From Henckelia pumila (taxonomy: Eukaryota > Streptophyta > Magnoliopsida > Lamiales > Gesneriaceae), in assembly GCF_033568475.1 (NCBI RefSeq), contig NC_133123.1, positions 372,001-436,000 of the forward strand: a stretch of 64,000 nt of DNA. Direction: 5' to 3'. Under the pieces are notes generated by a model. The model had not been told where the DNA came from. It was given only the letters and a program-made list of their open reading frames with translations, and did no database searches. Shown one piece after another: positions 21,860 through 34,873 of the stretch; the first letter of the stretch is position 1, and each line of letters starts with the position of its first letter. Position numbers and translations under genes: made by a program.

Positions 21860-22140
21860 GAGATGCTAAAGTATTGACTGAGATATCCAGCTGAGTATGT
21901 ATTTTTATATTTTGTAGTATTATCTGTCATATGATGCATGCTTATCATGTAATGTATGTATGAACATTTACTAATCACGTTGAGTCTGATATCTTTTGAG
22001 ATAGTCATTTGAGTAGGGTGATTCAGCTTTTATTTCTTGTAACCATGTGACACCCACTGGATCCATATAACAGTATGTGCGGTTATCCAGGACACTGTAT
22101 GTCCAAGATCACGGTCAGTATTTGTGGCATCCAATGATAT
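21860..22140 (+). repeat. degraded LTR-like remnant, forward
   Basis: Contains TTGACTGAGATATCCAGC, GATATCTTTTGAGATAG and CATGTGACACCCACTGGATCC. The order resembles part of the solo LTR at 44865-46318 (ATTGACTGAGATTGCCAGC). Two inverted relatives follow at 22480-22990. Confidence 0.45.
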
Positions 22141-22479
22141 TTTATTTTTTTTATTTAAGTAATTTATAAATAAAAATCACAAAAAAATTTAGTTGCAAAA
22201 AACTTTTATTTTAAACAAATAAGTTCAAATAGAAGTGATATTCTCACTCCAAGTACAACAGAGTTTCCTAAGTAATTCAGTTTAAATTAAAGCATTTTCA
22301 ACCATATTACCGATGGATAGCAAGGAGCAGTGTGCTACCGAGGTCATAGCGAAATTGTGATCATGACTTGAGGTGCTCTCGACTTTTACGGACTAACGAT
22401 ACATGTTGTAAATATGAGTTTTATATGTTTCATTAAAATAATAAAAATCCTTAACTTATACATAAGTAATTGAGCACAA

Positions 22480-22990
22480 CTACAAGAGCACATAATCATA
22501 AGAAAGTGGGTGTCACGCGGTTACAAAAACAAGAGCTGAGCAACCCTACTTAACTGACTATCTCAAGAGATATCATGCTCAACGTGATTAGCACATGTTC
22601 AGACACGCATTACATGATAATCATGTATCATATGATAGATAATACCACAACATATTATTTTGATCTCTACACAAAATATATGACAGATAATACTGCATCA
22701 TCATACTACAACATATTTTATTATAACATTTATATTTTATTATTCTCTACAACACATAATCATAAGCCAATGGGTGTTACACGATTCCAAAAAGAAGAGC
22801 TGAGCGACCCTGACTATCTCAAGAGATATCAGGTTCAACGTGATTAGCACTTGCTCATACGTACATACATTATAGGATAATCGTGCATCATATGACAGAT
22901 AATACTGCAACATATAAAAATGCATGCTCAACTGAATTTCTAAGTAAATATTTACATATCTCCAAAAAACCGATTTAGTAAAATATAATC
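22480..22990 (-). repeat. two degraded LTR-like remnants, inverted tandem
   Basis: Two similar stretches (about 22490-22700 and 22740-22990) each read CATAATCATAAG, GTGGGTGT/ATGGGTGT, AGAGCTGAGC, TATCTCAAGAGATATCA, then CACGTG-like A+T-rich sequence. Read on the minus strand they match 21860-22140. A fourth trace lies at about 19745-19880. Confidence 0.45.
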
Positions 22991-23491
22991 TATAAAGTCC
23001 CAACCTAAAGATAAATGAATATCAAAGCACAATTTTTTTAACATTTATCTAAATGTTTTTAGTAATTTATTAAATACTACCGATAACTATTACGTAGCAC
23101 GCTGCTCTTTAATGCTAGCCCTCAATAATATAGTTAGAAACACTCAGTAGATTGAATAAATCATGAAATTCTCTTAGCAACAAACATTTTCTGTGATTTT
23201 TATTTATAAATAAATTACGTAAAAAAAACATAATGAAAGATCATTTTGATATATTTTTTTTGCAGTTTATAATTTTATAATTTGTAATCATTTTTTTCAA
23301 TCAATATTTTTTGTAGTTAAATTTATAAATTACTTTAATAAAATATGGTAAAAGATCTTTATGATATGAATATGACAAAAAAAATGCGATAAAAAAATAT
23401 ATTTGAAATAATTTAGTACTCCAAATCTTTAAAAAAATTAAAAAAACATATTATTTATAAATTGGTTAATATGATTAATTAACTTGAATTA
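22991..23491. other. A+T-rich sequence without recognisable features
   Basis: No frame, repeat boundary or motif could be supported, apart from fragments resembling the LTR traces to the left. Confidence 0.4.
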
Positions 23492-25087
23492 TACGCAAGC
23501 GGAAGACTTAAGCAATCAAATAATAAGTGCGGTAAATAAATGCGTAATGTAAATAAAGCAGAAAAAGGGATAAGAGATGTTTATGGAAGTTCGACGATAA
23601 ATCGTCTACGTCTCCCCTTCTTGGTTAAGTCGATTAACCAAGGATCCACTAGCACTTCGAACGTCTTGGCCTTGATGGCTCCAAGGATAGCCTTACAACT
23701 TGACACGATCACCGCGCCGATACAACTCAACACTCTTGGCCTTAAGGGCTCCAAGGATAGCCTCAACACAACACTTGGCTTCACACTCAAGTGCTTACAA
23801 CGATAGCACAACACACTTGGCTTCACACTCAAGTGTTTACAATAATAGCACAACCAACTCACAAACTATTTTTACAAACACTCTCAAATATATCACACAA
23901 ACACTTTGATAGTGAGAAATTGCTTGCAAAGGAGAGAAGAGATGAGTTGGGATGTCTCCAAATGAACTTGGATGACCTCTATTTATAGTTGGCAAAGTTT
24001 TGAATCTGATTTGAGTGCTTGGAGCGTGTGGTAAGAAGTCAAGGAGTGACAAAAAGTGTTCGGCGCCGCTGCCTATATTTTCCCAGCACTGAGCGGATTT
24101 TGTGGAAAAATCATATCTTCCAATCTAACCGTTGGATTGATCTGAAATTTGAACTAAAGCTTTAAAACATCTGGATCTTCAATCTGAACGGTGGAGATTT
24201 GATTCTAACAGTAAAACATTTCCAGTAATTTTTGGAAGTCACTTTATCAAGTTTTCGAACTTGTTCTGTGCAACAAATTTGAAAATTTCATATCTCCATA
24301 TCCATCCGTTGGATTGATTTGAAATTTGGACAGAGGTTGTAAAACATCCTGAATTTGAATCTGATCGGTGGAGATGTGATTTGGATGTCTCAAACAATCC
24401 CAGTTAATTTCTGAAGTTGAATCTTCATAATTTTCTTCATGTTCTGCAGAAATAAGTACTGTGCAATCTTTGTAGAAAAATCATAACTTCATATCTAGCC
24501 GTTGGATTGATATGAAATTTTGATATAAGTTTGAAAACATCCTGATATTGATTTTTATCGGTGGAGATTTGATTTGGATGTCTCAAACATGTCCAGTAAT
24601 TTTCAGAAGTTGATTTTTCATTCTTCACTACAAGTTCTGCAGAAATAGGTACTCCACAATTTTTGTGGAAAAATCATAACTCCATATATAGCTGTTGGAT
24701 TGCTCTCAAATTTGGACAACACATGTAAAACTTCTTCATCACGATTATGACCGGTGGAGATCGGATTTAAATGCCTAGAAAATGCCCAGTAATTTTCGGA
24801 AGTTGCTGCTCCATACTTTGGCTTCTTCTTGTCTTTTTCTTCATATCTCTTAACAATGTTTCATCCATTCAATGAGCAATACAAGACTTTATAAATACAT
24901 GTATAGCTTCAAAATAACTTCCAATAATTTATTTTTCAATAAATCTAATCTGCAAAATCTCACTTTAAATGGTTAGTAACAATTAACCGAGTTTTGTAAT
25001 CATCAAAACATAATATTATGAGACTTGTTAATGCATTAAAAACATTAATCTCATAACACGAGATTTGTATGCGTTTAAGGCGTAACA
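23492..25087 (-). repeat. 3' LTR of the SIRE-like element (outer end missing)
   Basis: Matches 30415-32003 almost base for base and ends CGTAACA next to the purine tract. The outer ~85 bases present in the other LTR, including its G-run, are not found here; flanking sequence starts directly at ATACGCAAGCGG. Confidence 0.9.
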
Positions 25088-28000
25088 ATCTCCCCCTTTT
25101 TGATGATCACAAAACTTGGTTAAATAGGATAAATAAATGTACAATATTAAGTAAATAATTTAAATTTGCACAATATAATTGCATGAATAAAAATCCCCCT
25201 AAATTAAACAATTAGTGAAGAAGAGTTTGTTTATCAAATAACCGATTTTATTCTTCATGCATTTAACCATACTAACTCTCCCCTTTAGTTAAAGTATTTA
25301 ACCAAACTAATTCTCCCCCTTTTTGTGATAATCAAAAAGACTGGAAAAGTATGCAAAAACATGAGAATTGAAATATGATTTCTAAAATGCAACACATAAA
25401 TTTCACATAAATAACAAAATATGAGCGTATAATATTTAATAAATACAATTAATTTGTATTATCCAAAATTAAGTTGCTAGAATTTTATATTAAGCTCCCC
25501 CTTAATATGTCATTATCTTTAGAATATGTCAACAAGTGATTACAACTCAATCATGCCAAGTTCACCACGCAAACGAATAAAAGTATTTTCATCTAGTGGT
25601 TTTTTAAAAATATCAGCAATTTGATTAGTTGTGTCAACATATTGAAGTTCAACTTCATTTCGTTCGATGTGGTCACGAATAAAATGATGACGAATGTCAA
25701 TATGTTTGGTGCGCGAATGTTGAATCGGATTCTTTGTAAGACATATGGCGCTAGTGTTGTCACAGAAAATAGGGATTTTTGAAAAAGAGACGCCATAGTC
25801 GAGAAATTGATGCTTCATCCAAAGAATTTACGCACAACAACTACCGGCAGCCATATATTCGGCTTCGGTCGTTGATAACGCAACACAATTTTGTTTCTTT
25901 GAAAACAAAGAAACTAAACAGTTTCCTAAAAAGAAACAAGTTCCACTAGTGCTTTTTCGGTCCACCTTATATCCACCAAAGTCGGCATCACAATAAGCTT
26001 TTAAATCAAAGAAAGAATTTTTCGAATACCACAAGCCGAGATTTGGAGTATTTGAAAGATATTTAAAAATGCGTTTTAAGGCGAACAAATGTGATTCCTT
26101 TGGACATGATTGAAATCGTGCACACAAGCAAACACTAAACATAATGTCCGGTCTACTAGCAGTAGCATATAATAAGGAGTCAATCATACTACGAAAGGAA
26201 GATTGATCTACAATTTTACCATTTTCATCCTTGTCGAGTCTGATTGCTGTGCTCATCGGTGTGGATGATGATTTGGTGTTCTCCATCCCAAACTTCTTTA
26301 GAATCTCCTTGATGTATTTGCTTTGGTTCACAAAGAACCCATCCTTGCACTGTTTGATTTGTAATCCGAGGAAATAGTTAAGTTCCCCCATCATACTCAT
26401 CTCGAAGTGTTCCTGCATCAACTTAGAGAATTCTTGACAAAGAGTTTCATTAGTAGAACCAAAAATTATGTCATCAACATAAATTTGCACAATTAATAAA
26501 TCATCTTTGTCATGTTTGGTAAACAAAGTAATATCAATCTTTCCTCTTGAAAAATCATTTGAAATAAGGAAAGTTGATAGTTTTTCATACCAAGCTCGAG
26601 GAGCTTGTTTCAAACCATACAAAGCTTTGTTTAGTCTATACACATGATCAGGTAATAATGCATCAACAAAGCCATCAGGTTGCTCAATATAAACCTCTTC
26701 TTTCAATTCACCATTAAGAAAGGCACTTTTGATATCCATTTGAAATAACTTAAAATTTCTAGAGCAAGCAAAAGCAAGTAGCATGCGAATAGATTCTAGT
26801 CTAGCAACAGGCGCATAAGTTTCATCATAATCTATGCCTTCTTCTTGACTATATCCTTTCGCTACAAGCCTAGCTTTATTTCTAGTAATAGTGCCATGCT
26901 CATCAAGTTTATTCCTAAACACCCATTTAATACCAATGATAGATCTATCATGCGGCCTAGGAACAAGAATCCAAACATCATTGCGTTTAAACTCATTCAA
27001 CTCATCTTGCATCGCAATTATCCATGCATCATCTAACAAAGCATCATCTATGCATTTAGGTTCAACATGCGAAACAAAGGCAAGATGATTACAAATATTA
27101 TTAAGAGAAGAACGAGTGGCTACTCCCTTTGAAGGACTTCCGATGATAAGATCCATTGGGTGATCTTTGTGAAGCGTCCATTCTTTCGGAAGTGGTGTTT
27201 CCTCAACGGAAACATCTATATTATTTAGGCTTGAGGAAGCCAACTCTTCTTCGAGTAATTATACATCATCAATGTTAGTGCGAACAATAGTAGACATAGA
27301 TTCATCAAAAATAACATGCATAGATTCTTCAACAAGTAAAGTGCGTTTATTAAAAACTCTAAAGGCCTTACTTGAGGTAGAATATCCGAGAAAGATACCT
27401 TTGTCGGATTTGGCATCAAATTTGCCAAGGTTGTCCTTACCATTGTTATGTATGTAGCATTTGGAACCGAAAGCTCGAAAGTAAGAAATGTTAGGCTTTC
27501 TCCCTCTCCATAATTCATATGGAGTTTTCTTGAGAATTGGCCTTATTGATACGCGATTGATAATGTAACAGGCAGTGTTCATTGCTTCAGCCCAAAAATA
27601 TTTTGGTAGAGAATGCTCACATATCATGGTCCTCGCAATCTCCACAAGTGTCCTATTTTTCCTCTCAACGACCCCGTTTTGTTGAGGAGTCCTAGGACAA
27701 GAAAAATTATGACCGATGCCTTTCTCTTCACAAAAGTTTGAAAAACTCTCATTTTGAAATTCAGTTCCGTGGTCACTACGGATCTGATTTATTGAAAGAT
27801 TTTTCTCATTCTCAACACGTTTCACAAAAGTTTTAAAATAATCAAAGGCATCATTTTTGTGAGATAAAAACAATGTCCACGTGAATCGTGAAAAATCATC
27901 CACAATGACAAATGCATAAAGCTTCCCTCCTAGGCTAGCGTTCCTCGAGGGACCACATAGATCTAGGTGAAGAAGTTCAAGGGGCATAGAAGTAGATATA

Positions 28001-30329
28001 AAATTTTTGCTTTTAAAAGATTCCCTTGTATGTTTGCCAAGTTGACATGCATCACAAATAGAATCTAATTTTAAATTGAGTTTTGGCATACCAACAACTA
28101 AATCAAGTTTAAAAAGTTTTTCTATGGTACTAGGACCAACATGACCTAGTCGTCTATGCCAAAGAATGTTGTCATCAACATTCAAGGATACAAGGCTTTT
28201 AATATTTGATAAAGATAAATTGTTTAAAGAAACCTTGTAAACATTTTCAATTCTATATCCTTTGAAATTTATGGATTTGTCACTAATAAATGATACAGTG
28301 CAGTGTTGGGGAGTGAATTTGACTTCATAACCTCTATCGCACAATTGACTTATGCTTAGTAGATTATGCATAAGCCCTTTCACTAGGAGTACATCATCAA
28401 TTAGGCAAGAATTAGATATACCTATTGAGCCGATGCCTTCAATGACTCCTTTGCTGTTGTCTCCAAAGGTGACTGTTCCCTTCTCCTTAGGTTTGACTGA
28501 TTGAAGTAGCTCTTTGTTCCCCGTCATATGTCTAGAACATCCACTATCTAGATACCATATGCTAGGGAGAACAGTTTTCCTAGTTCCCTGAAAAGAATTG
28601 TTTTGGTACCCTTTAGTTCTTTTGGGTCCACAATGTTAGAAAAGAGAGATACAAAATAGACTTCTAAGAGTTCAGTCTCTCATAGCAACATCATCGCCAC
28701 TTTCTAAGAGTGCTCCCAGTAGTAGGTAGGGCATATGGCCACTTTAAAAACCTATTTCCTTGGACAGAGCAACGTTCAACAGGGAGACCAGCCGCAAGTC
28801 AAGGCATTTTTAAGCCGATCTATATTAAACTCCCTTAGATTGTGATCTCATAATGCCGACTAATGAGTTGTTAAGTACTCTTAGGCCTCCATTTCATATA
28901 GCTCTTTTGAACATATTGATATTTCAATGATCTGCATTTATGTCTAACATGACCAGATTTGCAACAATAAGAACAAGTAGGGGGTGATCTCATCTTAGGC
29001 TTAGCTATTAGACTAGCAAAGTCTATAGACTTCTTACCATAGCCTATTCCTCCCTTATCAAAGCTACATTTCTGCATTCTAAGTAGGTTGTTCAATTTAT
29101 TGCTACTCACATTGAATTTATCGAATGATTTTTCTAGGTGATCTAGGTCATCCTTAAGTCTAAGGTTATCATGCTCCTTAGTTTCTAATTCCTTTTTAAG
29201 ATTTCTATTCTCTTTTCTAAGAACCTTAGCCATATCAAACATATCTTTATAAGCATGTAAGAGTTCATCGTAAGTAGGTATCTCGTCATCGTCGTCAGAG
29301 ACGATGTCATCACTCTTAGCCATGAAGCAGATGTTTGCTTCCTCGTCGTCATCGTCGCTATCACTCCAGGTAGCTAGTAGGGCTTTCTTCTTTCCTTTGT
29401 CCACTTTCTTCTTGAGTGGACATTCATTGGCGTAGTGACCTTGTTGTTGACAGTTGTAGCAGGTCACTTCTCTTTCAGGTTTCTTGTCTTTCTTGAATTT
29501 GTTTTCTCGCATGAATTTCTTGAATTTTCTTGCGAGGAGAGCCATGTCATCATCGTCATCTTCTTTGACTTGTGTAGTCAAAGCTATCCCTTTGTGCTTG
29601 ACATCTTCTTTCTTTGATTCTTTTCTCGTGGACACTTCTAACTCATGGGTTTTTAGGGTCCCATGTAGTTGATCAAGATCATAGGCGGCAGTGTCCCCTT
29701 TGTTGGATTCGATGATGGCGGTTCTCTTTGCATCCCATTCTTTTGGTAGAGCACGAAGAGCTCTCCTCCAAACTTGCTTGGTAGGATATTGTTCTCCCAA
29801 TTGTGCTAACTCATTGATGATTTGAGTAAGCCTTCGGAACATGGTGTCAACATCTTCATTGGATTCCATCTCAAATGTTTCGTATTTGAGTTGGAGTAAG
29901 TCGATCTTTGTCTCTTTCACTTGGTTGGTGCCTTCGTGACATATCTCTAGCTTGTCCCATATCTCTTTAGCGGATGAGCACATCGATATCCGGTTGTACT
30001 CGTTCATATCTAAGGAACAATGCAAGATATTCATAGCTTTAGCATTTTGCGAAATTAATTTCATGTCCTCTTTTGAAAAGTCATCCATTCCCTTAGGAAT
30101 TTCAACCCCATCAACTATTTTCATAGGTGTATAGGGACCTTTCACCGTCACTTTCCATAGGTCATAGTCTCCGGATTGGATATATAGGGACATACGATTT
30201 TTCCAATACCCGTAGTTTATGCCATTAAAAAGAGGATGACGATTAGTAGATTGCCCTTGAGCATAATCACTCGCTAGGTTTGCCATAAAAAAGATTTGAA
30301 AAGTATTTTCAAATGGCTCTGATACCACT

Positions 30330-32003
30330 TGTTAGAACCTAATAGGGGGGGGGGGAGGGGATTTAGGTTATATTGGCAACTTTAGCAATTTAAAGCGATT
30401 ATGCAAGTACGCAAGCGGAAGACTTAAGCAATCAAATAATAAGTGCGGTAAATAAATGCGTAATGTAAATAAAGCAGAAAAAGGGATAAGAGATGTTTAT
30501 GGAAGTTCGACGATAAATCGTCTACGTCTCCCCTTCTTGGTTAAGTCGATTAATCAAGGATCCACTAGCACTTCGAACGTCTTGGCCTTGATGGCTCCAA
30601 GGATAGCCTTACAACTTGACACGATCACCGCGCCGATACAACTCAACACTCTTGGCCTTAAGGGCTCCAAGGATAGCCTCAACACAACACTTGGCTTCAC
30701 ACTCAAGTGCTTACAACGATAGCGCAACACACTTGGCTTCACACTCAAGTGTTTACAATAATAGCACAACCAACTCACAAACTATTTTTACAAACACTCT
30801 CAAATATATCACACAAACACTTTGATAGTGAGAAATTGCTTGCAAAGGAGAGAAGAGATGAGTTGGGATGTCTCCAAATGAACTTGGATGGCCTCTATTT
30901 ATAGTTGGCAAAGTTTTGAATCTGATTTGAGTGCTTGGAGCGTGTGGTAAGAAGTCAAGGAGTGACAAAAAGTGTTCGGCGCCGCTGCCTATATTTTCCC
31001 AGCACTGAGCGGATTTTGTGGAAAAATCATATCTTCCAATCTAACCGTTGGATTGATCTGAAATTTGAACTGAAGCTTTAAAACATCTGGATCTTCAATC
31101 TGAACGGTGGAGATTTGATTCTAACAATCAAACATTTCCAGTAATTTTTGGAAGTCACTTTATCAAGTTTTCGAACTTGTTCTGTGCAACAAATTTGAAA
31201 ATTTCATATCTCCATATCCATCAGTTGGATTGATTTGAAATTTGGACAGAGGTTGTAAAACATCCTGAATTTGAATCTGATCGGTGGAGATGTGATTTGG
31301 ATGTCTCAAACAATCCCAGTTAATTTCTGAAGTTGAATCTTCATAATTTGCTTCATGTTCTGCAGAAATAAGTACTGTGCAATCTTTGTAGAAAAATCAT
31401 AACTTCATATCTAGCCGTTGGATTGATATGAAATTTTGATATAAGTTTGAAAACATCCTGATATTGATTTTGATCGGTGGAGATTTGATTTGGATGTCTC
31501 AAGCACGTCCAGTAATTTTTAGAAGTTGATTCTTCATTCTTCACTACAAGTTCTGCAGAAATAGGTACTCCACAATTTTTGTGGAAAAATCATAACTCCA
31601 TATATAGCCGTTGGATTGCTCTCAAATTTGGACAACACATGTAAAACTTCTTCATCACGATTATGACCGATGGAGATCGGATTTAAATGCCTAGAAAATG
31701 CCCAGTAATTTTCGGAAGTTGCTGCTCCATACTTTGGCTTCTTCTTGTCTTTTTCTTCATATCTCTTAACAATGTTTCATCCATTCAATGAGCAATACAA
31801 GACTTTATAAATACATGTATAGCTTCAAAATAACTTTCAATAATTTATTTTTCAATAAATCTAATCTGCAAAATCTCACTTTAAATGGTTAGTAACAATT
31901 AACCGAGTTTTGTAATCATCAAAACATAATATTATGAGACTTGTTAATGCATTAAAAACATTAATCTCATAACACGAGATTTGTATGCGTTTAAGGCGTA
32001 ACA
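30330..32003 (-). repeat. 5' LTR of the SIRE-like element
   Basis: 1674 bases. On the minus strand it opens TGTTACGCC and closes GGTTCTAACA, directly followed by AG and the tRNA-Met primer-binding site. It contains an 11-base G run at about 30346. Confidence 0.9.
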
Positions 32004-32009
32004 AATACT

Positions 32010-32290
32010 ATTGTTATTACCTTTTATTGAGTTGATTAATTTTAGGTCTCTTGTGAGAGTGTCTCATTGATCTTTATTCTTGATACCCCTCAATCTTGCT
32101 CATATTTATAAAGAAAAATAATAATATTTTTGACATAAAAATTAATAATTTTTCATAGGTGACCTAATTATGAAATCAATGCCACAAAGTTGACTCGTGA
32201 GATTATATTACTGAAATTTTTATTTTAGTTTTGTCTCGAATTTTAATTACTCTGTCGTATGTTCTCCACGTGCAACCCACGTGCAAGTTA
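32010..32290 (+). repeat. dispersed repeat, inverted partner of 20150-20440
   Basis: Lies between the SIRE-like LTR and the start of SWEET homology. It matches the reverse complement of 20150-20440. No coding sequence. Confidence 0.55.
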
Positions 32291-34873
32291 TTTAGTTAAT
32301 TATAAAACTCACAGCAGGCATTAGTTATGCAACATTCTAAAGTTTGGGGACATAATAGGGACTAAACCAACCGAAAACAAAGGCATACCTCAACTCATTT
32401 ACGAATTTTGAATTATTTAGAACACGAGAATACACACAAGACCTTTTCCCTTTGGTAAAACATTGAATTGTACGAACTGTACAACTACAACGCAATCTGT
32501 CGGAGAGAAAAACTAACCAACGCAAACTCAGCTCACAAGTGCATTTCAAAGTTTTTTGCACACAGACTCATGCATACGACTCCAGCAATGGCCGTCTCGA
32601 TGCTTCCTCTGAAATTTTATTGTAATGGGAGTACAGAACTAACTGGACGATCCCAAGAATCGCTCCTATTCCATTTGGAACCTGATTTAGATAACCAACC
32701 AAAGAAGCAAGAAAATGAAATCGAGAATTAAAGGTAGTTTTGATGATGTTAAGTTAAGAATCTTAGTACTGTCGAATTTTGTTACTTGGCAGTACGACAA
32801 AGTAGCCGAGGAATTCATTTTAAAAAAAATGGTGGTGAGAAAAGAATTATGTAGTACACAACTTACAGAGACAAACGCATCGTGCTTCAGCAATCCGTAG
32901 GCAAAGAAAGCAGCACTCATCAAGAAAGTTGCGAGTGAAAGATAGAACGGCATGTATTCCACGCTCTTCGTCCTAACCACCAGATTCTGCAGTAATATTT
33001 TAAATTAACAAGTTACTGCATGGAAAAGAAACACAATACAACCAAATACTTGATAAATTTGGGTGTTTTGTTTGGTGAACTCACGATCACAAATAGAGGA
33101 GAGGCAAACATGGAAATGAGAGAGAAAACAGAGAGATATCCAACAAAGAGTTGTCGGTTAGGCGGTTGAAAAACTTGTATGCTCAGGAAAACAATGATCC
33201 CAAAGGCAGAAAAAACTGCCAGCAATAATCCCAGCATCTTTATCTGCATATCACAGTCTACTTAGTTGCAATAAGAGTTCCGAATATGCATGTTCAGATA
33301 TTAAGATTTGACCTTTCTGCCTTTGTCTGCATATCGAATGAAGATGGCAATGTAAACCAACTGAAAAACAGCTCCGACCGAGTTGACAGTGGCAATCAAT
33401 ATTATTCCCGAAGAGACGATGGGCACACCGTACCAAAAGCATATCAAGCAGTTTAAGAAGGCATATACGTAAGGCAACCCAGAAAACTGTTCTGTCGATT
33501 GGTTTCTGATAATTCTTCTGAATGTTGGACTGGAAAAGGAGAAAAACACGTTTATCAATCAAAAAATCAAATAGCACACTAAAAGTATGATGCCCTTACT
33601 TACATTGGTGACACAAAGAGCACAAAAGCTAGGAGGTTCCCTGCAAAGGAAAAAGCACATTTTTTGGTAATTTGAAGCAGTGAATGACCAATCAATCTTT
33701 ATAAGTAACTGCTATTTATATTGCATTACTGCTCGATATGTGTTTTCTCATGGCATCAAAATTTTTTGCAAAGCTTCCAGAAGTTAAATAGTTCCGAATG
33801 GCAAATAAATTTTGAAATTTCTTCATTTACTAAAATTTTAATCAAATGAAGTATATTAATTATCAAAACCTTGCCCCCCTTTCTATCCATGAGACTGAAA
33901 GAACTTTGAAACAGCACTGGTTTGAATCAAAGAACCGAGCTTTGCAAATTGAAACTTCTTGAATAACAAAAAGCAAAATCCCAATCCAATTTCCGACATT
34001 TCCTCAAGTTTTTTAAACACTTGTAACCATACACAAGCTAAAAACCACCACACCACCATCTTCGTTCATATGAGACGTCAAAATAAACATCTGAAATGGC
34101 AAATAGTCAATGCTAAAAAAAACAGATATCTTGGATAGAGTTTCCCATTGATTCTCAGAGACTAACATTAAAAAACAAGAAAAATCAAACAAAATCCCTC
34201 CTCGGAACTGAAAGATTAACACAAGAATCAACCCTTCAAGTGAAAATTCGAATGCCAATCAATTAAAATCAGAGCTAAAAGCCAGGTACTACTCGCAACT
34301 ACCCGTAAACAAGAAAACCCACAAACAAAAACACTCGTACACGCACACACTTGGGAGAATTGGGATTGAACATAGTCACCTGCAACTCCAGCTGCTTCAC
34401 AGAAAACTGCGTGAATAGAGAACACTCCGTACTCAGGCATGAGTCAAATCTACCAAGAACCTGCTGATCAATTGGAACCCAGATATAAGAATCCTACAAA
34501 TTTAAAAAGGAGCTGTATTTTTCTGTGATTGTTGTTCGCTTTTGGCACGAGTCTTCTCCATTTTGGATTCAATCACACAGCCGTATTTCTAGTTGAAAAA
34601 TAATAAAATAATAATAAGGGAAGGGCATTCACGGTGATACAGGTTGGATCCATGGGACACTTTTAAGTGTTTGCTGAATTTTCTGGTTTTGTATATTCAA
34701 ATCTTTTATTTATCGTGACCCTCGTTGTCTGGTTAGTGGCAACAACAAGTGACGATTGTAATTTTCTTTAAAAGATCATGTGAAATTAAGAAAAAAAATT
34801 TATTTTATAGTTGAGCAAATATATTTTGAGATTCTTGATTCCTTGAACATCCGTCATGAGAAATTGTAACAAG
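32291..34873. repeat. duplicated segment, copy 2 (partner 7374-12965)
   Basis: Holds the second SWEET gene plus 3' and 5' flanks. Against copy 1 it carries about 100 extra bases at about 32317-32420 and about 139 at about 34638-34777, the latter bounded by TGA. It lacks the three intron-1 blocks. It serves as the empty-site reference for those. Confidence 0.8.
32568..34440 (-). CDS. SWEET2: SWEET2-like sugar transporter, copy 2, 6 exons
   Basis: Complete, 235 residues, same exon plan as copy 1: 34440-34380, 33640-33604, 33529-33313, 33243-33085, 32986-32867, 32681-32568. Twelve residues differ from copy 1 (about 95% identity), among them TFRRIIRN, which keeps the family's Arg pair, and NCLICFWYG. 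Seven membrane segments in two MtN3/PQ-loop domains are expected. Clade I SWEET2 proteins are known vacuolar-membrane glucose facilitators. Intron 1 is 739 bases. All splice sites are GT-AG and the frame is open throughout. By its conserved motifs this copy is the more typical of the pair; that it is the main functional copy is inference. Confidence 0.9.

Larger units (their letters stand above)
23492..32003 (-). mobile_element. Ty1/copia element, SIRE-like, young, broken
   Basis: Fossil element read on the minus strand. 5' LTR 30330-32003; primer-binding site TGGTATCAGAGC at 30327-30316; gag at about 28.9-30.3 kb with UBN2-type capsid region and CYNCQQQGHYANEC knuckle; protease and integrase at about 27.3-28.5 kb (WHRRLGHVG); reverse transcriptase at about 25.8-27.2 kb (YVDDIIFG); RNase H to about 25.5 kb; purine tract AAAAAGGGGGAGAT at 25101-25088; 3' LTR 23492-25087. 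The gag and RT style fit the SIRE/Maximus lineage. The two LTRs differ at about 15-20 positions in 1.59 kb, roughly 1%, so insertion is recent on plant rates. The 3' LTR lacks about 85 bases at its outer end and no target duplication remains. The element is broken, with a few breaks. Confidence 0.93.
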
